Source of the DNA: Siphonodentalium dalli
Taxonomy: Eukaryota; Mollusca; Scaphopoda; Gadilida; Siphonodentaliidae
Direction: 5' to 3'
Length of the DNA stretch: 64,000 nt
NCBI GenBank assembly: GCA_032622095.1
Contig: CP136068.1
Location: forward strand, 128,719,989 to 128,783,988
Below are positions 11,236 through 24,000 of the stretch, one piece after another. Below the pieces are notes generated by a model, which was given only the letters and a program-made list of their open reading frames with translations, ran no database searches and was not told the DNA's origin. Numbering within the stretch: position 1 is the first letter of the stretch; every line of letters begins with the position of its first letter. Both the position numbers and the translations under genes were made by a program.

Positions 11236-11684
11236 CAAGACTGCAAATAGTGTGTCTGTCATGTGCAGAATGAGGTCCCCCAGAGGGTGAATTTAGTGAT
11301 GCTATCTTGCATAGCAGGCTAGCATCACCAAATTTACCCTCTGGGGACCTCATTCTGCTTAGGCCTCATCTTCTGGGAAGTATTTATAGTCTCAAATTAA
11401 CATGAATTTTAGTTACTTTTCCCTGTTCAGTTTCTCTATATCCTAATTTACAGAAGACAAAATGTATATAATTCGAGGTGACTAATGGGTGAACATCATG
11501 CACCAACTTCAACTTGGAAACTTCAATCTGAACCTAGGTCTCCCATAACAGTTGAGGCCTCAGCAGAATGAGGTCCCCAGAGGGTGAATTTGGTGATGCT
11601 AAACCGGAGTGCTGGATAGCGTCACTAAATTCACCCTCTGAGGACCTCATTCTGCAAATGACAGACACACTATTTGCAGGCTTG
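11236..11684. mobile_element. Family C hAT-like MITE with perfect 8-bp target duplication
   Basis: Flanked by TTTTCAAT at 11228-11235 and 11685-11692, an exact 8-bp duplication as hAT transposases make. Inverted ends are CAAGACTGCAAATAGTGTG and CACACTATTTGCAGGCTTG. It ends 91 bp before the start codon of the Kelch gene, so it occupies the gene's proximal upstream region. Confidence 0.85.
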
Positions 11685-11775
11685 TTTTCAATAGGACAAA
11701 ACTATTTTAAAAGTTGGATTTTTTTGTGTACTTTTTCAGAAGCCGTATTTTCTCCAACATGTGCAGTCATGAAGT

Positions 11776-12057
11776 ATGAGTTCGAGTCATGGTGATATTC
11801 AAGCGGGCCTCTGTCGACTCGAATGGCGCAAAGCCAATGGAACAAAATCAACAACTAGTGGACGAGTAGTCAGCAATCGCATCAAACACGCATCATGTCT
11901 TCTTGATCATTATATTTACGTGCATGGAGGTAAAGACGGAAACATTTCTCATAGAGATTTCTGGAGATTTGATTCGCTGAAATCAGAATGGGAGGAGTTT
12001 TATCCGAGAGGCGACAGGATTCCTCATTTACAAGGACACACCATGGTCACTTATCAG
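11776..12057 (+). CDS. Kelch gene coding exon 1 (residues 1-94)
   Basis: Starts MSSSHGDIQAGLCRLEWRK and holds blade 1 (IKHASCLLDHYIYVHGGKDG) plus the first strand of blade 2 (LQGHTMVTYQ). Donor CAG|GTACGA, phase 0. A possible splice acceptor (CTTTTTCAG ending at 11739) suggests an upstream non-coding exon. Confidence 0.85.
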
Positions 12058-15000
12058 GTACGATGCTATTATCGTTCATTATTAAGCACTAGTTGGTAGC
12101 CATATTGGTCTGTACATTAATGATTATATGGCTATATTATTAGTGTAACACTGTACTTATTTAAGACCTATGTAGTTTTAATACGGTTGTTTTTAAAAAA
12201 CGGAACGTATTATGTTATTGGTCCGTCCGTCGGGGCATCCATCCGTCCGTTCACTTTTAGTTTCCAGATGATATCTTCAGACAGTCTCTACTGATCAGAG
12301 TTATGGCCCTTATTGTTGGAATTTGCACTCAATTTTCGTTTCTGGATGATAACTTTAGTAAGTCTGAACTGAGTGGAGTGAAATTTGGTATGTTAGTTAA
12401 CTAGTCCAGAATACAGGTCAAGTTCAATTTTCACCAGAGTTACAGTATATAATGCCCTAAATAATAGACTCCTTAACCACAGCAAAATTATGTGTAATTT
12501 TTCAGCATTTAGTCGGAAATATGGCTTGTTGCCATTCATCGGAAAGCTCTCAGTGAGTTACCCATAATTCTGCTGTGGTTAAGGAGTAGATTATTTAGGG
12601 CATTACTGTACATTATGATTTGACAACAAAAAACATTATTTGAAAACGGACAATTTAACACTTAAAGAAAATATAACCGGATATCCAAATTAGTGTGAAC
12701 AAATATGGCATCGGAATTTTTAATGCAGCAGTCATTGATTAGTAGAATATATGTGCTAATAACTATTTGATTGATAGCTGTGGAAAGATCCGTTATGACA
12801 CAGGCTGAGTCAGAGGATCTGTGTGTTTTTATATCATAAATAGAAACAGGCATATAATAAATAGAAAACATTGACTCAGTGGGTCTGGTTATTATAACAC
12901 TATGGGAGAAGTGGAAGCTATTAGGTTTATGTAAATATATAGATAATATATCACTCCCGCCTGCCGAATAATACTGGTAGTGAATTATAAAGCCAAATAA
13001 TAGAGAAAGCCCATACTTTTGTCTGAAGTTAATACCAGTGAAGCTACCAAATGATAGTGAAGGCATATACCATACATGTAGGTGTTTTTTTTTAAATAAT
13101 AAACATATATAAAGTTTTAGGATGTATTATAACAGTGTAGATTTGTCAACACAAACACTTTTCAGTTAAAGGTACTCAATCCGATTCGATGGCCCCATAT
13201 AATCAGATTCCAACAACATTTTTAGAAATGCTGCTTCAGTTATCAGAATCGATTGATTGCCCAAAAATAATGCTAACCACTGTCAACTATACATAATAGT
13301 ATAAAATTACCCGAAACATGTTATTTATCAACATGTTGTTCGACGAAATTTGGCCTTTTTATCAAGACAAAGCCTCTTTATTTTAGAGTTATACATCTTC
13401 ATCCGCAATTTGGTCCGAGACCGTGGCTCTCAACATTTTACTGGGCCACTGATAAGTCATGAAGGTGAAAAATAATAGATTTCAAAAATCAATATCTAAT
13501 AACTCTGAGCTTTGATAGGTGGGTTCCTCGACTCGAATCAAATATTTTTGACCTCCAAATCCAAATAAATAGTAATTGAGGGGCCCTTAATCGGATTATG
13601 CATCTTTACGACATTTAATTTCCACTTTGATAAATTTTGCATAAATATTATATCTCTACTAAATTAGTATTTAGTTTAGAACAATAATTCTGTCACTGTC
13701 AATGTATTAAATTAGCTGAAAACATACATACAGAGAAGAATAAAAAGTCACTGAATCTTCCACGAAGTAATAAGTATTAAAATTGTTCTTCTCTGTATAA
13801 TAAAAGTTAGACTTCCCTATATTACATCCCTATCTTACTTCCCTATATTACATTACATAGGGAGCCTCGCATATATAAGAGAATACTTTGGCCTAACAAT
13901 ATTTACCTTGACCTTGTATGCCAGTGCATTCTCTTATATATGCGAAACTCCCTATGGGAGACTCACATATATTAGAGAATGCACTGGCACAGGATCTTTA
14001 ATGCTGCACCAGCGCAGCTCGATTCATGAAAGGGTTAATGGAGATGTACAGCTTCACTGTCATCTTTCGACCTGATCTGAGTTCCACCATAAAGTTACTA
14101 AGTAGCATTTTCCAGGAAATTACTATCAATTTCTTGGACAACAAATCTCCACTTGCATACAGGGACCAGCCTACATGTACAGTAATGCTCTAAATAATCG
14201 ACCCCTTAACCACAGTGTAATTATGGGTAATTTTTCAGGATTTAGTCGGACATATGGCTCAGTGAGAGCTTTCCGATGAATGGCAACAAGCCATATTTTC
14301 GACTAAATCCTGAAAAATTACCCATAATTCCGCTGTAGTTAAGGAGTCAATTATTTAGAGCATTACTGTAGATGGTTCAATTTGGGAGAATTCACTTTTC
14401 CCTGATCGGTTATGAAGGAGAAGTGGAGCTATTTTCAGGGTGAAGTAACAATGGCTGAAGTTCAATTTAAACCCCAACATCACCCTTCTACAGTAATGCC
14501 CTAAATAATCGACTCCTTAACCACAGCAAAATTATGGCTAGTTTTTCAGGATTTAGACGGAAATATAATTCTGCTGTTGTTAAGTAGTCGATTATTTAGG
14601 GCATCACTGCATGATCCAGAATTGTAAAAAACAAGATCCCATTTATCCAACAATTGTAGATAGTAAGAACAGCTTTATAATCAGTATATATACTTTAAAT
14701 ATGCTGTTGGGACATTTGCATACTGATGTACATGTATGATGGAGACTTCTCCCTGGGACAAAAATATGGAGAAGTGGCACATTTTAGGGAGAAGATGTCT
14801 CCCAAGTCGCCCTCTAAAGGCTGGTCGTTTGCTTGCATATACACATGTAAGTCAGTGTTATATTTGTCGCCATATTTTCTTTATTTCTCCCAATTTATTT
14901 TCTCAGAAAACGCTGTTGATTTTTGGAGGGCGGATTGGGAATGACGCATCTGAAGGGGAACTATGGGTTGTGAACCCTGACCTCAACCATGTCCGAAGGT

Positions 15001-18000
15001 TATCCTTCTCAACGAACAGTCCTCACTGTGTGAGAAACCATTCTGCTGATATATACAGGGAATACATGTATGTGTTCGGTGGCTTCCATGACACGAGGGG
15101 GTGCTCCAGGGAGCTGTGGAGGTTCAATATGGGTGAGTATATGTCAGTGTTGCGCTTCAGCGAATTATCAAGTTTCAATGTGGGTGAAGATTTTTTCAGA
15201 CTCGCTTGAAATTAAAGCGACATAATATTCAACTCTTAACCCTTCCATGCAGCTTGCAGAAATTTTGTGCAAACCCTGTGCCAATGCATTCTCTTATATA
15301 TGCGAGTCTCCCATAGGGAGCCTCACATATATATGAGAATACATTGGCCTAACAATATTTACCTTGACTTGTAAGCCAGTGCATGCTCTTATATACGCGA
15401 GGCTCCTTATGGAAGACTCGTATATATAAGAGAATGCACTGGCACAGGATCTTTAATTAATGCTGCTCCAGCACAACTCTCGTCATGAAAGAATTAAGTC
15501 TGGTAATTGCATCGCTTTGTTTGCCCTGTTTTGGGCTCTTGGGGGGGGGGGTGTTACAAAATAGGTTGAAACATGCATTCATGAAATACACTATATACAA
15601 GACTTAACGTACCACTCCATAGAAAACATCGTCTGAACTACGCTCAATTGTAAATATTTACTACCTGATTCAGGACGCACGTATCATCGATAAACTAATG
15701 AAAATGATTTCACTATCGAGAGTCACTGCATTTAATTAATATATAAGAATGATGGTGTGTGTTGTCAACTTGGATATACTATTTATAAAAATAACTACTG
15801 TGAACATGATTATTCTCCATTTCTATTTGATGACTACAACGGAGTGTTTCACATCATTTTAACATATTTTTATCCCCAAAATAAGAGAAAAGTGTTCAAT
15901 TAGTAGGTTTAATTTTATGCTTGAAAATTCTGTATTGCTTAAATCTGAATTGTTTCTGGCCTGACCTTAATTTGAACTGAGTTTTAGATACCACACTGTA
16001 TTAACCCTTTCTGTACTAAATGGATTCTCCCACTCAGTTATAAAAGTCTACATTGGATTGATCTATTATTAGTTTGGAGGGATGTTAATGTGATAGAAGC
16101 AGACGACAGAGAAATAAAATTGCAGAAGGAGTTCTATTTATTGAGGGAAATGTTTAGATAATAAGTTCAACAAGTTTCCTATAGGATAACTACTCATCAA
16201 TGATGCTTTAGCCTTTACTATAGAATGGGTCAATTAATCCTTTCTATTCTAAATACTCATTGACGAGTAATTCCCTTTGGAAATGTGTTCAGATAATAAG
16301 TTCAACAAATCACCATTTGTTCTCACCAGTGAATAGGAATCCTTCTGCATTTGTATTATCTTTTCACCTGTCTGCAGTCATATATCATGAACATCCCTAC
16401 AAATGAACAATAGACTATTTCAATGTATACTTTTTAAACTGGGTGGGTGAATCTATTTAGTAAAGAAAGGGTTAAATTATTGGTTAATTAGCTGCTACAA
16501 CTTCAAATATAGACCTGATTGAACTCGTATAAATGCACCCATTGTGTAAACTAGACAATTATAGCCAATAAATTACTCCTATCATTTTTGAAGTACTCTT
16601 GTGTTTACATATTTTATTGCGTACTTGTTGGTAATCATGACACATCAAACTTAACTTGAGATCTTTACACTCAGACTGGGACTAGCTTTGTATTAACCCT
16701 TTACCCAACAAACCGGCCAAATAAAGCTTCAACAGCCTAAAATATCTTCGGTCTGTCTCAATAGAACCATACAAATATGGATATCATTGGAACCGGCTCC
16801 TTGACCACATTGTGATAGTTACAGTTATGCCCTGTGCCAATGCATTCTCTTATATATGCGAGTCGACCATAGGTCGCCTCGCATATATAAGAGAATGCAT
16901 TGGCCTAAAAAAAATTATTTTTTACCATTTTTTCTTACATTCTTTAACAATTTTATAATTTTTAATGTGTTAAGCCAATGCATTCTCTTATATATGCGAG
17001 GCGACCTATGGTCGACTCCCATATATAAGAGAATGTATTGGCACAGGGCCGTTCTGTTGGGTAAAGGGTTAATAAGTGCTATAAGCAAGCCTGCAAATAT
17101 AGTATGTATGTCATTTGCAGAATGAGGTTCACAGAGGGTGAATTTAGTGACGCTATCCTACACGGTGGGCTAGCATAACTAAATTCACCTTCTGGGGACC
17201 TCTTTCTGCTCAGGCCTCAACTGCTATGGAAGACCTAGGATCAGATTGAAGTTCCCTAGTTGATGTTGCTGATGTTCACCCATTAGACACCTCGATTATG
17301 CATTTTATCTTCTGCAAATATGGGGATATGGAAACAGAAGGGAAAAAGTAACTAAAAACAATGTTAATTTGAGACTATAGATACTTTCCAGAATATGAGG
17401 CTTAGGCAGAATGAGGTCCCCAGGGGGTGAATTTGGTGATGCTAGCCCACTGTGCGGGATAGCGTCACTAAATTCACTCTCTGGGCATTTCATTCTGCAA
17501 AGGTCAGACACACTATCTTCAGACTTGGCTATAAGTGTGATTTCCTTCGTGGGTGCTCTGAATTGCTTTAGTTTGAGTATCAGGTTACGTGCATAGTACA
17601 TGTATTTCTGTCACTTCACCCTTTCTTTACTAAATGGATTCTCCCATTAATTATAAAAAATTACATTACAATGTTCCATTATTCACAAGCCTTGAAATAG
17701 TGTGTCTGTCATTTGCAGAATGAGGTCCCCAGAGGGTGAATTTAGTGATGCTACCCCGCATTGCGGGCTAGCATCACCAAATTCACCCTCTGGGGACCTC
17801 ATTCTGCTTACACCTCAGCAGAATGAGGTTCCCAGAGGGTGCATTTGGTGATGCTAGCCCGCTATGCGGGGTAGTATCACTAAATTGACCCTCTGGGGAC
17901 CTCATTCTGCAAATGACAGACACCATATTTCAAGGCTTGATTATTCATATGGAGGAATATTCAGGATCTATAAGCAGGTCTACGACAAACAGATGGAAAG

Positions 18001-21000
18001 ATAATACAAGTGAATAAGAATTCATATTCATTGGTGGGAAATGTACAGATAATACTTTCCACTATGGTGGCAGTGAATGATCCAGGGATTTTTTGGGGAC
18101 ACCTGTTTTCAGGAAATGATATGCTAAAGGCATAACCCGATTGTAGAAGGCCTGAGCAGGGTAGGTTTGGGCGGGGTGTCCCCCTCCAATGCATTGAGAG
18201 CGAATCTAGGGCTCTCAGAGTCAGTATTTTGTATTTTAATGAGAGGTCAATTTTATCAAGTTTCTCAAGTGTAACTTTGGAAATTTTGATATATGCATAG
18301 GATTGGAAATGCTTATAGGTTATTGTCAGATATCTTTTGGCTCAATGGATTATGCTTATCCTGCTTGAAATGAGACTTATCTCTTTAATTCATATAAATA
18401 GGCTATTTTCTAAAATTCAAGTGAGAGACACATACATAATATAGCACAGAAACAATGTCTATTAAAGACATATTATGTACTTGTTCGGGTGCGTGAAACT
18501 GATCAGTTAGTATCCAGGCTAACTGGAGGATATGTACCATTCTACTAACATCACCAAAAATCGTAAGCAAATCGACCGTACCACTCCATAGAAAACATTG
18601 TCTTAACTACGCTCAAATGTAAATATTTACTACTCTATTCGGGGCGCATCTATCGGCGATAAACTAACAAAAACTATTTCGCTATCGAGAGTCACTGCAT
18701 TTGATTAATATATAAGAATGACGGTGTGTGTTGTCAATTTGGATATAATAATTGTAAAAATTACTACTTTGAACTAGATTATTCTCCATTTATGTTTGAT
18801 CACCCTACTGGGGTATTTCACATCACTTTAAGTTAGTAATTAGTAATGTTAATTATTCATTTGGTATTATGATATTCCCACCTGATTATAACCAGGTTGA
18901 TTTATCAAATTGTCATTGTTCCTGTACTGTAAGTATATCACTTGAATTTGATTGAAATACTGAAGTCTGAAGGCAGAGATAACAAACTTGAACTAATTGA
19001 AGTTTTCCCAGATGAAAGCTAGATATATTAAGCCAAACATGCATTACATATAATTCCACCTGTTAAATTTAAATCCTTTTTAAACTTAAATGAGGGTATC
19101 ACACCCCCCCCCCCCCTTTTCGGTACGCGGGATTCAGGGTGTTTTGAAGCCGTACGCAGGATTCATACCCCCGAATTAACTGGTATTCGGGTTCAAGCAA
19201 AACATCTTGGATACAGGTTTTTATGGCGCAAAGTAATATTTTGTGTTAGTTATCTGTATGAATGAGTGGGTAGAATAGCTTCTGGGGCATATTCGACCAC
19301 CATGCCATCATAAAGTATCATTACTCGTATCATAACGGCCTCATAACGCGACCGGCATCTTAATGTGTCTATGTAACTTCTGCTTGTATCTGTCTGATAT
19401 TAAAACAGTCAATTTGTATGTCATTTATCGCATATTATTTCTTAACATGTATTCAGGATTCACCCCCCAAAATTAACTGGTATTCAGGATTCACCCCCCA
19501 AAATTAACTGGTATTCAGGATTCAGGGGGAGGGGGGGGTGATACCCTTATGTAAAAATATATATAAATGTATTTGTATCTTGTTATGATATGAATTGTAA
19601 CCTGAAAAATATAATTGTTTTATTTGGGCGCCTGGAGTTTGGTGCACATACCGGTTAACAGTATGAAAACCTGCCTGGATATATCCCTGGGTCGTTTGTT
19701 GAACATATTATCTGAAAATTTCCTGAGGGAACTACTCATCAATGAGTACGTATTTAGTAAAGAAAAGGTCAAAGACTTATATTAAACCTTTGGTGGGTAA
19801 GTAAGTCATGCATGACGTCATATCCATGGGTGAATATATCTTTTGCAAATAAACTGAGTAATAGACCTATTGTGACAATTAAATCATACAAACAATATTA
19901 CTAACAAGCATGGATCAATGTAAATAATATATGTTATCACATATTGACCCTCAGTAATAGCTTCAGAATTGCCACTGGGCTACATATCTCTAAACTAAAT
20001 GGAGTAGGAGCCAGTCTAATAGCCTTCAGGCGAACATATTCCCCTACCAATAGTCATAATCATCAGAGCAGACACATGCTCCCTATTCCCAAAACCCCAG
20101 ACGAGATAGCTGCCAATGTCCATACAGTAATGCCCTAAATAATCGACTCCTTAACCACAGCAGAATTATGGGTAACTTTTCAGGATTTAGTCGGAAATAT
20201 GGTGGCTTGTTGCCATTCATCGGAAAGCTCTCCCCGAAAGCTTTCCAATGAATGGCAACAAGCCATATTTCTGACTAAATCCTGAAAAGTTACCCATAAT
20301 TCTGCTGTGGTTAAGGAGTCGATTATTTAGGGCATTACTGCACTATTTAGTTTGAATAATGTATATTACTGTACTGCCCTAAGTAATTGTCTCTTGAACT
20401 GGGATGGCACCCAACGCAGTTAGACCTCATTTCAGTTAGACTTTAAATGCGGTTATAAACTGCAAGACAACCAGAGGATTGTGCACATGGTTAAAATGCA
20501 TGTTGTCATAAACTCCAGCAAATTTATATATATCGTACTCATCAGTTAGCTATGTACAGTGTATTCGCAGTCAAAGAATTTAACCAGGGTTCTTTACCAC
20601 ATTTAATCGCAGTGCCACAGTAGTCGCAGAACCATTAACTGCAGTTCAGTTATGGTATGATGCATAACGCATAGCCCCAGTTACAGTTGGAGCATGCAGT
20701 GATGCCCTAAATAATCGACCCCTAAACTACAGCAGAATTATGGGAAATTTTTCAGGATTTAGTCGGAAATATGGCTTGCTGCCATTCATCGTAAAGTTCT
20801 TGGTGAGAGCTTTCCGATGAATGGAAACAAGCGATATTTACGACTATATCCTGCAAAATTTCCCATAATTCAACTGTGGTTAAAGGGTCAAATACTTTGG
20901 GCATTACAGTACTGGATCACTTACTTAGCACATTACAGTATACCCAACAGATGGGCACTATAAGCATCTTGTGTTATAGTGTATACACCATGGCGAAATT

Positions 21001-24000
21001 TCTGTAGTAGGCCCAGCGATTTTGGTTTGTTACACGGCAACGTCATTAAAATGTGTGCTGCTGATTTATAGCATTGAAACATTTTGACCAATTTGGTCAC
21101 CGACAGCATGCACCCTGCATCTGAACCACTATTTTTACAAAATTTATACGCCAAATTCAAGCTGTGGCATACATTTTCAGAATCTATATACAGGTACACA
21201 CATGTAAGTGGTCCATGATTGCTGGCTTTTTAAATCAGTTTTTCTGGTATCTCTTATTTTAGAAGCGATATTCAATCTTTCCATTTGTTTACAGACGAGG
21301 AGGAATGGGAACTAATGTCTAGTCGACATAAATCTGATGACTGCCCATGTGCTCGCCACGGCCACAGTTCTGTGGTTTATGCTAAGGATATATGGATCTA
21401 CGGTGGAGTGTGCAACATCAATATCCTGTCTGACCTCTGGAAATACAGCTTTCGTAAGTAAAAAACTTTAGTCACTTTCTGTCAGGCCTCCGTGTAACTG
21501 AACAGAATTTACTCAGAAGCTCTCAATTCACAAAATACTGTAAAACAATTGGTTGTCGTTTAATTCATAGCCATTAATTTTTATATCTCGATAACCTTAA
21601 TCAATGTCGGGTCACTCATCCAGAAAACACAGATATTCATGTTCATATAATTATATGTTCAGCAAACAGCCTGTTGTGTGCATATCTTTTGAGTATACAG
21701 TAATGCTCTAAGTAATCGACTCCTTAACCACAGCAGAATTATGGGTAACTTTTCAGGATTTAGACGAAAAGTTACCCATAATTCTGCTGTGGTTAAGAAG
21801 TCGATTACTTAGGGCATTACTGTATATGTTCAACAAACAGCCTGTCATGTGCATATCTTTTGAGTATACAACAGTTGAACGACAACTCCATCAGTCACTG
21901 CAGTTGAACTGGCCCCTTCTGTAACTCTTTACATTAGCATTTATACCAGTCTGGAGTAAACTACATAGCCACGTATTAGCAGATATATAACAAATACTTA
22001 AAATTATTTCACGATTCTCACTTGACATCGAGATAATCCATTAAAATATAGTTGAAAGTTCAGTATTGCCCAAAACTGTCGAATGGATCTACTGGGTATA
22101 TACAGTAATGCCCTAAATAATCAACTCCTTAACCAAAACAGAATTATGGGTAATTTTTCAGGATTTAGTCGGAAATATGGCTTGTTGCCCTGTTGCATTC
22201 ATCGGAAAGCTCTCACATGTCATGTTGATGAAAGTAAAATGCGGTTCATGACTTAACACGACACATATGCATCACGCACGTGGTGGTATGTCAATAAACC
22301 AAAGTGATGCACTTTTCAATTGGCTAATTCCCTTTTAACTTTTATCATTTTTTTGTTGTATTGGTAATCGGATCACACACTCACACACGACTGGTCATGT
22401 GAAATTGGGGTTATTCGGGCCTTAAAAGGATTTTCCGAAACAGGTGCACATGTTAGGTTATAAATGTAGTTTTTGTAGACATGGGTAGCTCACTGACCGT
22501 CTTGATTGGTCAAAACATTCGAAGATTTCAGAACCAGGAATCAAGTTGGCTGTATTGAGATAGGACATGCTAGTGGGAGGCTGTTCAATTGCAAGACTTC
22601 TATTTCACTAGATTTAATGTGCATTATCTCCCAACAGAGACATTAAAGTCTTGTATTATTTCAACCATGTGAACCTTTGATTATATCGACCTCGTGATTT
22701 ATTTACGTCACTCGCAGGAGCTATATTTATCAAATTAGACCTCAGTTGAATTTACCAGAAGTTGAATGAAATATCATAAGTATATCCCGCTAGTGCCTTC
22801 ACAATTGTTTGTCATAATTTAACCCTTTCAGTGCCAAGTCCGATTTTTGTATCAACCCATATATCTTAGAGCTCTTTCCATCAATGTATCACATTATTAT
22901 AATCAATAAATTTGAAAAATGATTAAGGAAATATGGGTTGATACAAAAATCGGACTTGGCACTGAAAGGGTTAACAGCTGAACACTAAGATTGTTGCTCC
23001 TCAGTTAAACGCTCCCGCTATAGTAGGCCTATGTGGTAACCGCAACTTGATTCCCCATACCATGCTGATAACACACGTTTAACCCTTCCATGACTGGAGC
23101 TTCCTGAAATTTTGTGAAAACCCTGTGCCAATGCATTCTCTTATATATGCCAGTCTCCCACAGGGAGCCTCGCATATATAAGAGAATACATTAGCCTAAA
23201 AATATTTACCTTGACCTTTTAAGCCTGTGCATTCTCTTATATATGTGAGGCTCCCTGTGGGAGACTCACATATATTAGAGAATGCATTGGCACAGGGTTT
23301 TCACAAAATTTCAGGAAGCTCCAGTCATGAAAGGGTTGATATTAAGTTTATTTGTCACCTGATTTCTTACTTTTACTTATGTTTCCTTGCAGTATGCCAA
23401 AGATGGTTGAGAATCAAATGTAAAGGTGGTCCTCCACCGACCTACGGCCATTCGGCATGTGTGGTGAGTATGTTTAGTATATCAAAGGTGGTCCCCGACC
23501 TCTGAACAGCCACTCAGCATGCATAAAGGTACAGTAATTCCCTAAATAATCGACTCCTTAACCACAGCAGAATTATGGGTAATTTTTCAGGATTTAGTCA
23601 GAAATATGGCTTGTTGTCATTCATCAGAAAGCTTTCAGTCAATGCTTTCCAATGGATGGCAACAAGCCATATTTCCGACTAAATCCTGAAAAGTTACCCA
23701 TAATTCTGCTGTGGTTAAGGAGTCGATTATTTAGGGCATTACTGTATGTGTAGTATGTCAAAAGTTACCCATAATTCTGCTGTGGTTAAGGAGTCGATTA
23801 TTTAGGGCATTACTGTATGTGTAGTATGTCAAAAGTTACCCATAATTCTGCTGTGGTTAAGGAGTCGATTATTTAGGGCATTACTGTATGTGTAGTATGT
23901 CAAACAGCCATCTTAACCTTTTACCCAATAAACATATTACCAACGTCCTGCCCACATCCAATACTCAAGGGTGATAAACTCACCATCTCAGCCATTGCAA

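Noticed and set aside
16856-17125. Recurrent open frames reading YMRVDHRSPRIYKRMHW-like peptides (also 45908-46186, 61893-62132, 63321-63521)
   Set aside because: They are translations of the B2/B3 hairpin read through on either strand, not genes.
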